64,000 nucleotides of DNA from Flavimaricola marinus (GTDB lineage: Bacteria > Pseudomonadota > Alphaproteobacteria > Rhodobacterales > Rhodobacteraceae), in assembly GCF_900184895.1 (NCBI RefSeq), contig NZ_FXZK01000005.1, forward strand, positions 124,001 through 188,000, written 5' to 3'. Made by a program: the position numbers and the translations under genes. Of this stretch, positions 45,636-57,397 are shown in pieces. The notes beneath the pieces are model-generated. The model did no database searches and was not told where the DNA came from. It was given only the letters and a program-made list of their open reading frames with translations. Positions within the stretch are counted from its first letter, which is position 1. Each line of letters begins with the position of its first letter.

Positions 45636-45644
45636 TGTGGATAA
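45636..45644. promoter_or_regulatory. Isolated perfect DnaA-box sequence
   Basis: TGTGGATAA is the reverse complement of the consensus DnaA box TTATCCACA. It lies in the 177-base gap upstream of the SleB-type hydrolase gene. A single box has a modest chance of occurring randomly, and no cluster or AT-rich unwinding element is seen, so this is not an origin. Confidence 0.3.
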
Positions 45645-45708
45645 ACTGCCGCAAAACGCGAAATGTCAAATCAACACATAGTATTAGCCCCCAAAGCCAA
45701 TACCAAAT

Positions 45709-48270
<2,562 letters not shown>

Positions 48271-48341
48271 TGCGGCACCTTTGTATTCAAGCGCAGCATA
48301 CGCATAGACCCTCAATGGGTAAAGCAAAGTTGACAGGCGCT

Positions 48342-50591
48342 CTAGCCATCCAACTTCGTCAGGTCCGCCACGCTGAGACAGATAGTGCGAATCCGGCTGA
48401 GCAGATTGAGCCTGTTCCGACGCAGGACCGAATTCTCGGCATTGACCTGCACCGCGGTAAAGAAGGCATCAATCGGCGCCCGCAGCGCCGCCATAGCGGT
48501 CATTGCCGCGGCGAAGTCCTCTTGCTCCATCGCGGGCTTGATCGCCGCCTCGGCCGCATCGAGCGCGGTGAACAGCGCCTTTTCCTCGTCCATCTCGGCC
48601 CATTTCGGATCGGCTCCGTAAGAATATTCTACCCCGTCCTTCTCTTCGGCTTGGCTGAGGATGTTGTTGGCCCGCTTGAACCCTTGCAGCAGGTTTTCCC
48701 CGTCGTCGGTTTTCAGGAACGCCGCCAACGCCTCGGCCCGCTTCACGAGCAGCGTCAGGTCGTCATTGCCGGGCATGGCAAGGCAGGCGTCGATGACATC
48801 ATGCGGGATGCCTTGGTCTTTGAGGAAGACCTTGAGGCGGTCGTGGAGGAAGGTGAGGAGATCGGGAACAAACCCAACTATGCTCGCAGCCGGTATGTCA
48901 AATAGCTCCGCTAATCGCTGAGATTGCTCCTTTTCGTCGTATCGAGATCGCATCTCACTTCGAATCGTCGAAAAGTCTGCATGGGGTACCCCGAGGATTT
49001 TCGCAGCTCTTTCTTCATCTGCTTCTATTTCGTGGCCGGCTCGACCTGCCAAGTCCCAATAATGACCAGCCTCTCCTGAGTCCAATTGCTTGAGCAAATT
49101 GAAACGCACTCTGTTGTCCAGCACCAGCCTGATCACCCCCAAACCTGCCCGCCGCAGCGCAAACGGATCCTTCGACCCCGTCGGCTTCTCGTTGATGACC
49201 CAGAACCCGGTCAGCGTGTCGATCTTGTCGGCCAGCGCCACGGCAACCGACACCGGGGCGGCGGGCACGTCGTCGGATGGGCCGAGCGGCGAGTAGTGCT
49301 CTTGGCAGGCGGCGGCGACTGCGTCGGACAGACCTGCGGCTTTGGCATAATAGCGGCCCATAAGCCCCTGAAGATCGGGGAATTCGCCGACCATCTCGGA
49401 TTGCAGATCGGCCTTGGCCACCTCTGCCGCCTTCCGCGCCTCGTCCGGGTCGGCCCCGACCCGCTGGGCGATCTCGGCAGCCAGTGCCGCAATCCGGGCG
49501 ATCCGGTCGGCTTGGCTTCCCAGCTTGTTGTGGAAGGTCACGTTGGCCAGCCCTTCGGCCATGCCGGTCAAGCCCTCATCAGCCACGGTGCGCAAGTCGT
49601 TCTCCCAAAAGAACTTTGCATCCGACAGACGGGCCGACAAAACCTTGCCGTTGCCCGCCAAAATGGTGGCGCCGTTGTCCGCCGTCTCGATGTTGGCCAC
49701 GGTGACAAACCGCTCGATCCGGCCGGTTTTGGGGTTGCGCACCGAGAAGAATTTCTGGTGCTCTTTCATCGAGGTCTGCAAGACCTCGGGCGGGAGATCC
49801 AGAAACGCTTCGCCGATCGGCCCCATCAGCACGACGGGCCATTCGACCAACCCGGCGACCTCGGCCAGAAGCCCGCGATCCTCGACGACCTCCAGCCCTT
49901 GGGCAAAGGCTTGATTGGTGGCGTCGTGCCAGATCAACTCGGCCCGCTCCTCGGCGCGGAGCACCACAAACGCACGCTTGAGCTTGGCCTCGTAGTCCTC
50001 GAAGCCGCTTACTGCGATTTGGGCAGGCGCCATGAAGCGGTGGCCCTGCGTGGTCTTGCCTGCGGTGATGCCGTCGATCTCGAGCGGAACGACCTCGGCC
50101 CCTGCCTCGTCGGACAGGATGCACAGAATGGAATGCAGCGGACGCACCCAGCGGAGCGACCCGGCGCCCCAGCGCATGGATTTCGGCCACGGGAAGGTGC
50201 GGATCGCCTTTTCCAGCACTTCGGCGACGATCTCGGCGGCCGTGCGGCCCGGTTTCTCGATCACGGCAAAGAGGATCGTGCCCTTCTTGTCCTCGCGTTC
50301 AACCAGTTGGTCACGCGTCAAACCCGTGGAGCGCAGAAATCCTTCGATGGCCTTTTCCGGCGCGTCGGCCTTGGGGCCTTTGCGTTCCTCGCGCACGGGT
50401 TTGCTCTCGGCCAGAAGGCCGTTGACGGACAACACCAGTCGACGCGGGGTCGAAAACGCAGCCGCGCCGGCATAGGTCAGCCCGGCTTCGACCAGACCGT
50501 CAGTGACTAGACGGCGCAAATCCTCAGCCGCCTTGACCTGCATCCGGGCGGGAATTTCCTCTGAAAACAGCTCGATAAGAAGATCGGGCAT
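48342..50591 (-). CDS. glyS: Glycine-tRNA ligase beta subunit
   Basis: The 749-residue beta subunit starts [17 protein letters not shown] and has KSMRWGAG, SMKEHQKFFSV and DKIDTLTGFW, all typical of GlyS. Together with the alpha subunit (glyQ) it charges tRNA-Gly. A patch at about residues 487-570 (bases 48880-49130) is AT-richer than the rest. It reads SGEAGHYWDLAGR to DIPAASIVGF and corresponds to a variable region before the HD-like C-terminal part. The start overlaps the DUF6446 gene's stop as TAATG. Confidence 0.95.
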   Translation of the reverse strand: MPDLLIELFSEEIPARMQVKAAEDLRRLVTDGLVEAGLTYAGAAAFSTPRRLVLSVNGLLAESKPVREERKGPKADAPEKAIEGFLRSTGLTRDQLVEREDKKGTILFAVIEKPGRTAAEIVAEVLEKAIRTFPWPKSMRWGAGSLRWVRPLHSILCILSDEAGAEVVPLEIDGITAGKTTQGHRFMAPAQIAVSGFEDYEAKLKRAFVVLRAEERAELIWHDATNQAFAQGLEVVEDRGLLAEVAGLVEWPVVLMGPIGEAFLDLPPEVLQTSMKEHQKFFSVRNPKTGRIERFVTVANIETADNGATILAGNGKVLSARLSDAKFFWENDLRTVADEGLTGMAEGLANVTFHNKLGSQADRIARIAALAAEIAQRVGADPDEARKAAEVAKADLQSEMVGEFPDLQGLMGRYYAKAAGLSDAVAAACQEHYSPLGPSDDVPAAPVSVAVALADKIDTLTGFWVINEKPTGSKDPFALRRAGLGVIRLVLDNRVRFNLLKQLDSGEAGHYWDLAGRAGHEIEADEERAAKILGVPHADFSTIRSEMRSRYDEKEQSQRLAELFDIPAASIVGFVPDLLTFLHDRLKVFLKDQGIPHDVIDACLAMPGNDDLTLLVKRAEALAAFLKTDDGENLLQGFKRANNILSQAEEKDGVEYSYGADPKWAEMDEEKALFTALDAAEAAIKPAMEQEDFAAAMTAMAALRAPIDAFFTAVQVNAENSVLRRNRLNLLSRIRTICLSVADLTKLDG

Positions 50592-51121
50592 TACTGGAGC
50601 CTTTCAGGTGCGGGCGGGCAGCCCTCTGGGGCCGGGTTGCCGTCAAAGACGACCTCGCCACATGAATTGATCTGGTGCCAGGCATATGCCCGACCGTTGG
50701 GCATGACGGCGACGACGCGGTCGATCCCATAAGTGATGTTCTCGGTGCCCAGAAACGCGATAGCTTCGCCGGTCTCCAGCGCCTCGCCGATCTGCTGGGC
50801 ATCGAAGCAGTCGAACCAACCGGGAGCGACGAGCGGTTCGGCGGCGTCGTAGGTGACGAAAGTCTCGGTGAGCATGGCCTGGCTCAACGGCGTGTCAAAG
50901 CAGGCCCGGAACCGGACGGGCGAGCTGTCGCTATCGATTGCCTCGAAGTTTTCGAACAGGATCGGCTCAGGCGCCCTAGTAACCACGTTGACCAATTGCA
51001 CATTTCCAACATCGTCAGAGGTCACCTCGGTGTAGAAGGCGTAGATCTGGAAATAGTAGAGGGCGGCGCCCGCGATCAATGCACTCATGATCATTCCCAC
51101 GATGATGATGCGGCCCGTCAC
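50591..51121 (-). CDS. DUF6446-family protein between glyQ and glyS
   Basis: The 176-residue protein begins at a GTG overlapping the glyQ stop (GTGA). It has one N-terminal membrane helix, [20 protein letters not shown], followed by a periplasmic domain with [20 protein letters not shown] and [21 protein letters not shown]. The position between the two glycyl-tRNA synthetase subunit genes is a conserved feature of Rhodobacteraceae. Its role is unknown. It is not expected to be part of the synthetase because it is membrane-anchored. Confidence 0.8.
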   Translation of the reverse strand: MTGRIIIVGMIMSALIAGAALYYFQIYAFYTEVTSDDVGNVQLVNVVTRAPEPILFENFEAIDSDSSPVRFRACFDTPLSQAMLTETFVTYDAAEPLVAPGWFDCFDAQQIGEALETGEAIAFLGTENITYGIDRVVAVMPNGRAYAWHQINSCGEVVFDGNPAPEGCPPAPERLQ

Positions 51122-52038
51122 GCGGCCCACCCGCCGGCTTCGGTCTGCACGAAGGCATCCGCACAGGCCTTGGCCAGCGCCCGAACCCGCCCGATATAGG
51201 CCTGCCGCTCGGTCACGGAGATAACACCCCGCGCGTCGAGCAGGTTGAACAGGTGGCTGGCCTTGATGCACTGGTCATAGGCCGGGTGGGCCATGATGAT
51301 GCGCTTGCCGGTCTTTGGGTCTTCTGCCGGCGCGTCGAGAAGCCGGGCGCATTCCGCCTCGGCATCCTCAAAATGCCGCAAAAGCGCCTCGGTGCTGGCC
51401 GCATCGAAGTTGTGGCGCGAGTATTCTTCCTCGGTCTGCCGGAACACGTCGCCGTATTTCAGCGGGATCGGAGATTGCGGATCGTTGAACGGCATCTCCA
51501 TGACGTGATCGACGCCCAGCACATACATCGCCAGACGCTCCAACCCGTAGGTCAGCTCGCCCGAGACCGGGTGGCAGTCGTGCCCGCCGACCTGCTGGAA
51601 ATAGGTGAACTGGCTCACCTCCATGCCGTCACACCAGACCTCCCAGCCAAGGCCCCAAGCGCCGAGCGTCGGGCTTTCCCAATCGTCCTCGACAAAGCGG
51701 ATGTCGTGCATCGCGGCATCGATCCCGATGGCCTTGAGCGATCCGAGGTAGAGGTCTTGCAGGTCCGGCGGCGACGGTTTGATGATCACCTGATATTGGT
51801 AATAGTGCTGCAAACGGTTCGGGTTTTCACCGTAGCGCCCATCCGTCGGTCGACGCGAAGGCTGCACATAGGCCGCGGCCCAGGCCTTTGTGCCCAAGGC
51901 ACGAAGCGTCGTCGCCGGGTGGAACGTCCCCGCGCCGACCTCCATGTCGTAAGGCTGAAGGACAGCGCAACCGCGAGCCGCCCAGTAGGACTGAAGCCTG
52001 AGGATGATCTCTTGAAAGCTGCGCGGCGCGTCGGACAT
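51118..52038 (-). CDS. glyQ: Glycine-tRNA ligase alpha subunit
   Basis: The 306-residue alpha subunit begins [18 protein letters not shown] and contains [39 protein letters not shown] and [12 protein letters not shown], which are highly conserved in GlyQ. It carries the ATP and glycine site of the alpha2beta2 enzyme. The ATG at 52038 is chosen at the usual family start. An upstream extension of more than 380 residues is spurious. The next genes are DUF6446 and glyS, coupled by overlapping stops. Confidence 0.97.
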   Translation of the reverse strand: MSDAPRSFQEIILRLQSYWAARGCAVLQPYDMEVGAGTFHPATTLRALGTKAWAAAYVQPSRRPTDGRYGENPNRLQHYYQYQVIIKPSPPDLQDLYLGSLKAIGIDAAMHDIRFVEDDWESPTLGAWGLGWEVWCDGMEVSQFTYFQQVGGHDCHPVSGELTYGLERLAMYVLGVDHVMEMPFNDPQSPIPLKYGDVFRQTEEEYSRHNFDAASTEALLRHFEDAEAECARLLDAPAEDPKTGKRIIMAHPAYDQCIKASHLFNLLDARGVISVTERQAYIGRVRALAKACADAFVQTEAGGWAA

Positions 52039-52203
52039 GCGGATACCTTGGTTTGATTGCCAACGCTCCATATTGCGGGGGGCGGTCCGGGTCAATTGCG
52101 CCACGGCAAGAGGATTCCCGTCGAGCACGGAATTTTTACTGCTGCGCCAAGGTGAAATCCTGCTAAGTTCGCCGCTGATATTGATTTCTTGCGGGATGAC
52201 AGC

Positions 52204-53994
52204 GTGGTGAGACAGGGATTGCGGCGGGCGCTTGGAGGGTTGATGCTCTCGGCGTTCTTTACGGGTGCAGGTTGGGCACAGGAAAATGGCGTTTGGGTGC
52301 AGGTCGAGGCCCAGCCCACTCTGTCTCGTGCAACGGACCGTGCGCGGGCCTATGCGAGTGAGCTGGAGAATGTGAACGGCTATGCGTTGGGCTCTGGCTG
52401 GTATGCCGTCGCGCTGGGGCCATACAGTTCCGCCGATGCCCAGACCCTGCTGACCCAGCTTCGCCGGAACCGGACGATCCCGTCTGACAGCTATATCGTG
52501 GACGGCGGTCAATTCCGCACACAGTTCTGGCCTATCGGAGTGGGCGCGGCCACCACGCCGCAGCCCCTGCCCGGCACCGCAGAGACGCCGGACGTCGACG
52601 TTTCGACCCTTGCCTCGGCAGACGAAGTTAGCACGCCGGAACAAGAGGTTGTCGTGATCGCGCAGCCGGACGAGACGGTGCGCGAGGCCCGTCAGAGCGA
52701 GGCCGAGCTCGATCGTTCTGAGAAAGAGCTCTTGCAGATCGCGCTGCAATGGGCCGGGTTCTATACCGCTGCGATTGACGGCTCCTTCGGGCGCGGGACG
52801 CGGGGGGCGATGTCGGATTGGCAAGCCGCCAACAACTTCGAGCCCACCGGCGTGCTGACGACGCTCCAGCGTCGGGTTCTCATCGACGCCTACAACGCGG
52901 TGCTGGACGGAATGGACCTTCAACTGGTGCGCGATGAGGCTACCGGCATCGAGATGCAGATCCCCACAGGCGTGGTCGCCTTTGCCGCCTATGCCCCGCC
53001 TTTCGCACGGTTCGAAGCCACCGGAGACATCGACGCCACTGTCCTTTTGATCAGCCAACCGGGCGATCAGGACAGGCTCTTTGGTCTGTATGAAATCCTG
53101 CAAACACTTGAGGTTATCCCCCCTGAAGGTCCGCGCGAGCGGCGCAATTCCAGCTTTACGCTGGAGGGGATCGACGGCGAGCGGCACAGCTTTATCACTG
53201 CCAGCCTCGAGAACGGTGAGATCAAGGGTTATGCCCTGATCTGGCCCGCCGGAGACAGCGAACGCAGGGGCCGTGTTCTGGCCGAGATGCAGGCTTCGTT
53301 CACGCGGATCGACGGGGTTCTCGACCCCGGTCTCGCCACCCCCGGTGAGGAGCAGGCGGTGGATCTGGTGTCGGGCCTTGCTGTCCGTAAGCCATTGTTA
53401 TCACGGTCCGGTTTCTACATCGACGATCGTGGGACGGTGCTGACCACGCTAGAGGCCGTGTCGGGTTGCGGCGAGGTGATCATCGACGGGGCGCATGTGG
53501 CCGATGTGGTCCATACCGACGCCGATCTCGGGCTGGCGGTGCTGCGCTCTCAGGACCGCATCGCACCATTGGATGTCGCAGCCTTCCAGACCGGCGTTCC
53601 GCGTTTGCAGGCGGCTGTCGCGGTCGCGGGTTATCCCTACGGCGGGCTTCTGGCCTCGCCTGCGGTGACCTTCGGCACGTTGGCCGACATTCGTGGGCTG
53701 AACGGCGAAGAAGAGGTCAAACGCCTTGAAATCATGGCCCAAGAGGGCGATGCGGGCGGTCCGGTGCTCGACAATGGCGGCGCTGTTTTGGGGATGTTGA
53801 TGCCCAAGGAGGCCCGCAGTGGGCAGGTCTTGCCGCCCGAGGTCAGCTATTCTGTCGATGCCGATGAGATCATGGCGTCGCTGGATGCGGCGGGCATCGG
53901 GTATCGCACGACCGCCTCGGTGCAGGCAACGACTCCGGAAATGCTGACCCGCGAGGCGGGTGACATCACCGTGCTGGTCAGCTGCTGGGAATAG
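52204..53994 (+). CDS. SPOR and peptidoglycan-binding protein with inactive trypsin-like domain
   Basis: The 596-residue protein has a signal peptide ([20 protein letters not shown]) and then a SPOR domain at about 28-100 with [23 protein letters not shown]_binding_1 domain at about 165-225 has [21 protein letters not shown] serine-protease fold covers about 395-590. In that fold the Ser position reads EGDAGGP instead of GNSGGP (bases 53752-53754) and the His position reads TTLEAV instead of TAAHV. The Asp region [11 protein letters not shown] remains. It should bind septal peptidoglycan but not cleave peptides. Start is one of two GTGs. Confidence 0.8.
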   Translation: MVRQGLRRALGGLMLSAFFTGAGWAQENGVWVQVEAQPTLSRATDRARAYASELENVNGYALGSGWYAVALGPYSSADAQTLLTQLRRNRTIPSDSYIVDGGQFRTQFWPIGVGAATTPQPLPGTAETPDVDVSTLASADEVSTPEQEVVVIAQPDETVREARQSEAELDRSEKELLQIALQWAGFYTAAIDGSFGRGTRGAMSDWQAANNFEPTGVLTTLQRRVLIDAYNAVLDGMDLQLVRDEATGIEMQIPTGVVAFAAYAPPFARFEATGDIDATVLLISQPGDQDRLFGLYEILQTLEVIPPEGPRERRNSSFTLEGIDGERHSFITASLENGEIKGYALIWPAGDSERRGRVLAEMQASFTRIDGVLDPGLATPGEEQAVDLVSGLAVRKPLLSRSGFYIDDRGTVLTTLEAVSGCGEVIIDGAHVADVVHTDADLGLAVLRSQDRIAPLDVAAFQTGVPRLQAAVAVAGYPYGGLLASPAVTFGTLADIRGLNGEEEVKRLEIMAQEGDAGGPVLDNGGAVLGMLMPKEARSGQVLPPEVSYSVDADEIMASLDAAGIGYRTTASVQATTPEMLTREAGDITVLVSCWE

Positions 53995-54074
53995 CGTCGG
54001 TATAGCCGCAACCGCCCCAACCACGGCGAATCATAGGTTAACGCCTGCAAGAGCAGGCGAAACCGCACTCGGTC

Positions 54075-54097
54075 TGCCGTCGGTATCCCGTCGGTAT
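54075..54097 (-). repeat. ATACCGACGG repeat matching the 40.57-kb element
   Basis: On the minus strand the sequence is ATACCGACGG followed by GATACCGACGGCA. It matches 21 of 23 bases of 40571-40593 on the plus strand. A further GCGTCGGTAT lies at 53994-54003. The repeats are in the 186-base gap between the pseudoprotease gene and the ThDP enzyme gene, convergent to both. Confidence 0.6.
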
Positions 54098-54180
54098 TGC
54101 GGAGGTGTCATTTTCGCGCGCCCCCGCTTTAAGCGACCGCGCGCATCGTAAGGCCGGCGGGAACCGACCTTACCAATCCC

Positions 54181-55767
54181 CTACCCGATATCGGGCGTGA
54201 CCCGGATCAGGGTCGGCACCTCGGCGGTGAAGGCCCGCTGCACCGCATCGGCCAGGGCGGCGAGGTCGGCGGGCTGTTCGGCGCGCGCGCCATAGGCCTC
54301 GGCCAGTTTGCAGAAATCGGGGTTGCGCTGCACCACGGCGTTGGGCGCGATCTGGGCGCGGATCATCCCGGCCTCGATCTCTCCGAGTTTGCCGTTGTCC
54401 CACAGGATGATCGGCAGCGGCAGGCCAAGCTCGACGGCGGTGCCCAATTCCTGGATCGTGTATTGAAATCCGTAGTCGCCTGCGATGGCCATCGTGGGCT
54501 GCCCCGGCCGCGCCACCGCCCCGCCGATGGCCGCAGGCAGCGCGTAGCCCAGCGTGCCGAAGCCGTAAGGGTGGTGCCAATGGCCGGGACGGTCCATCGG
54601 CCAGATCTCTTTCGCCGCGTAGGCAAACTGGGTCATGTCGGAATAGATCATCGTGTCCGCCGGGATCGCCGCACGGAGCGCGTCGGCGACCCGCCCGATC
54701 CCGGGCCGCTCGGCGTCGATCTGCGCCCGCATTCGGGCGGTGAACTGGCTGACCTCGGCGGCGGTCCAATCGGTGTTTCCCTCTGCCACGAAGGGGGCGA
54801 GGCTGGCAAAGAACAATCCGGCATCACAGGCGATGGAGACATCCTCGCCCGAGCGCCGCGCGAGAATTTCGCCGTCGATGTTGATCCGGATGTGGCGGCA
54901 GGTGGCCCCTGTCTTTGTCCGCCAGAGGTCGACTTCGGACAGGTCGGTGCCGACGGAGATCAGCAGATCGGCGGAGGCCAGAACCTCGGCGCTGTCGCCC
55001 CGTGCCAGCAGAGCGCCGAAGTGCAGCGGATCGTCATTGACGATGCCGCGTCCGGCGTAGGTCACGAAGGACGCGGCCTGCGCCTTTTTCAGCACCGGGC
55101 GGATTGCCTCGGCCGCGGCGGCGGCTCCGCCCCCAAGGATGAACACGGGCCGTCGCGCGGCACCCAGCGCCTCGGCAAAGAGCCTGAGCGCCCCCTCGAC
55201 GGGGGTGTTCAGGTTGGCGGGCAGAGTCCGGTCCGCGGACCACCCCTGCGGGGCTTGGCCTTCCAGCGCCTTGATCGGCACGGTGAGGTGCTTGGGCCGC
55301 GCGCGCCCGGTCTCAAATTCGCCCAAGGCCCGGTCGATCAGGTGATAGGCCGCATCCGCCGTTCGCGCGGTCTCGGACCAGTCGCAGACGGTTCTTGCCG
55401 CCCCCTCCTGATCGCGCATCTGGTGAAGTTGCCCGCGCGTCGCGGAGGTTTCGTCGAGGCAGGACGAGATCACCAGCATCGACACGGAATCCGAATAGGC
55501 CTGCCCCATCGGGGTCATGATGTTACATAGGCCCGGCCCTGAAATCACATAGCACACCCCGGTTTTCCCGGTGGCCCGGGCATAGCCATCGGCCATGAAC
55601 CCGGCCCCTTGCTCGTGCCGCGACAGGACGTGGCGCAGCCCTGCTTCTTCGATGCCGCGATACATCTCTTGGTTATGCACGCCGGGCACCCCAAAGATCA
55701 CCTCGACGCCTCGGTCCTTGAGCATATGGCTGATTTGAGCGCCCAAGGGGCGGGTCTCTCGGGTCAT
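54181..55767 (-). CDS. ThDP-dependent enzyme, 5-guanidino-2-oxopentanoate decarboxylase-like
   Basis: The 528-residue protein has the three-domain plan of acetolactate synthase-type enzymes. VIFGVPGVHNQEMYRGIEEAGLRHVLSRHEQGAGFMADGYAR gives the catalytic Glu in the HEQGAGF loop, a central FAD/nucleotide-type domain follows, and the ThDP loop AGDYGFQYTIQELGTAVELGLPLPIILWDN is present. Some relatives decarboxylate guanidino-oxopentanoate in arginine breakdown; others are true acetolactate synthases. The lack of a recognisable small regulatory subunit nearby favours the former, but the substrate is uncertain. GGAGGTC precedes the ATG, which overlaps the TrkH stop (TGATG). Confidence 0.78.
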   Translation of the reverse strand: MTRETRPLGAQISHMLKDRGVEVIFGVPGVHNQEMYRGIEEAGLRHVLSRHEQGAGFMADGYARATGKTGVCYVISGPGLCNIMTPMGQAYSDSVSMLVISSCLDETSATRGQLHQMRDQEGAARTVCDWSETARTADAAYHLIDRALGEFETGRARPKHLTVPIKALEGQAPQGWSADRTLPANLNTPVEGALRLFAEALGAARRPVFILGGGAAAAAEAIRPVLKKAQAASFVTYAGRGIVNDDPLHFGALLARGDSAEVLASADLLISVGTDLSEVDLWRTKTGATCRHIRINIDGEILARRSGEDVSIACDAGLFFASLAPFVAEGNTDWTAAEVSQFTARMRAQIDAERPGIGRVADALRAAIPADTMIYSDMTQFAYAAKEIWPMDRPGHWHHPYGFGTLGYALPAAIGGAVARPGQPTMAIAGDYGFQYTIQELGTAVELGLPLPIILWDNGKLGEIEAGMIRAQIAPNAVVQRNPDFCKLAEAYGARAEQPADLAALADAVQRAFTAEVPTLIRVTPDIG

Positions 55768-57215
55768 CACGACCTCCAGAATCTTGCGGTGATCAGGACG
55801 AGGACGACCATCATTTCCAAGCGGCCCACGAACATCGAGATGCTGAGGATCCATTTGGCCGTGTCGTTCAGCCCGGCGAAATTGCCTGCCGGTCCGATTT
55901 CGGTGCCGAGGCCCGGCCCGACGTTGGCCAGAGCCGTCGCCGCCCCGGACACGCTGGTGATGAAATCGAGTCCGGTGAGGCTGAGCAGCACCGACACGAT
56001 CCCCACCGAGACGATGAACACCACGAAGAAGGCCATCACGGAATTCATGACGTCGCCGCTGACCACCCGGCCCTCATATCGCGGCTGAAAGATCCCCGAC
56101 GGCGAGTGCAACTGCCGCACCTGCGCCCCAATGGAGGCGAAGAGGATCTGGTAGCGGAACACCTTGACCGAGCAGGCGGTAGAGCCCGCACAGCCCCCGA
56201 TCAGCCCGATGAAGAAGAACATCGCCACGCAGAACGGCCCCCAGAGCATGTAGTCGGCGCTGGCATAGCCCGTCCCCGACATGATCGAGACGACGTTGAA
56301 CAGCGCCTCGCGGAAGGCGATTTCGGAGAAGCCGTGGATCGTGTTGGCCAGCGAGAACGAGATCGCCAGCACGCAGACCACGATGGTCATGGCAAAGGCC
56401 CGCACCTGCGCGTCCCGCAGCAGCGGCATGTGGCTCCCCCCCAGCATCTGCACGTAGCGCACGAAGGGAAGCGCCGCGAGGAACATGAACAGTGTTCCCA
56501 CATAGTGCGCCCCGGCCCCGTAGGCCCCGAAGGAGGCGTCGGAGTTGGCGAACCCGCCCGTCGAGATCGTCGTCATCGCGTGGACCGATGCGTCGAAGGG
56601 CGTCATCCCGGTGGCCGTGTAGGCCAGTGCGCAGCAGACCGTCAGCGTCACGTAGATCACCGAGATCCGCGAGGCGATCTCGGCCGCCCGTGGCAGGATC
56701 TTTCCCATCGTCTCAAAGGCTTCGGATCGGAATACCTGCATCCCGCCGACCTTGAGTTCGGGCAGGAACACCATCGCCATGACGATGATGCCGATCCCGC
56801 CCAGCCATTGCAGGATCCCCCGCCAGAGCAGCATGCCCTGCGGCAGGTCGTCCAGCCCCGTCAGCACCGTCGCCCCGGTGGTGGTGATCCCCGACATCGC
56901 CTCGAAGAAGGCGTCGGTCAGGTTGGAGTCGGTCGCCCCGAGGATAAACGGCAGCGCCCCGAAGGCCGGCAGCGCGATCCAGACCGAGGAGGTGAGCAGG
57001 AAGGTCTGCTTGAGCGTCAGCCCCGATTGCACGCCGTTGGCACAAGCCATCGCGATCAGCGTGCCGGTCATGATGGTGATTGCGGCGCTTTCCAGAAACG
57101 CGGGCCAATGCCCGTTGCCGGCGGCCAGATCGGCCACAAGTGGCCCCAGCATGGTCAGACCGAGGGTCGCCACCAAGAGGCCGATCACATATCCCACGGG
57201 TCGCACGTCCAGCAT
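55767..57215 (-). CDS. trkH: TrkH-family potassium uptake protein
   Basis: The 482-residue membrane protein has four pore repeats with selectivity-filter motifs SGITTTGATVL, ISTGGFAN, MSGTGYASA and ANVGPGLGTEIG. It forms the K+ channel subunit that works with cytoplasmic TrkA, which is not in the window. The ATG at 57215 gives the usual length of about 483. Its stop overlaps the ThDP gene's start, an unexpected pairing that may only reflect compact packing. Confidence 0.92.
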   Translation of the reverse strand: MLDVRPVGYVIGLLVATLGLTMLGPLVADLAAGNGHWPAFLESAAITIMTGTLIAMACANGVQSGLTLKQTFLLTSSVWIALPAFGALPFILGATDSNLTDAFFEAMSGITTTGATVLTGLDDLPQGMLLWRGILQWLGGIGIIVMAMVFLPELKVGGMQVFRSEAFETMGKILPRAAEIASRISVIYVTLTVCCALAYTATGMTPFDASVHAMTTISTGGFANSDASFGAYGAGAHYVGTLFMFLAALPFVRYVQMLGGSHMPLLRDAQVRAFAMTIVVCVLAISFSLANTIHGFSEIAFREALFNVVSIMSGTGYASADYMLWGPFCVAMFFFIGLIGGCAGSTACSVKVFRYQILFASIGAQVRQLHSPSGIFQPRYEGRVVSGDVMNSVMAFFVVFIVSVGIVSVLLSLTGLDFITSVSGAATALANVGPGLGTEIGPAGNFAGLNDTAKWILSISMFVGRLEMMVVLVLITARFWRS

Positions 57216-57397
57216 GGGCCGAGCGTTGGCTTGCCCCGCAGCCCAAGTCAAGGCCCGTTATGGCCCTCTTGGCGCATCTTTGCGCTTCGGGCACGCCAAG
57301 ACACGAAAGCTCCGTCTTCGCGCCACAATCGGGGCAGATTGTGTCACTATCAGAAACAGCAACCTGACGTGGGACCTATCGTTTCGAGGGGCGCAAG

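Noticed and set aside
45636-45644. A replication origin at the DnaA box
   Set aside because: Only one box is present, with no AT-rich unwinding region and no dnaA, dnaN or parAB genes nearby.
51118-53187. 689-codon minus-strand frame including glyQ
   Set aside because: Only the last 306 codons encode GlyQ. The upstream part runs antisense through the start of the pseudoprotease gene and lacks family features.
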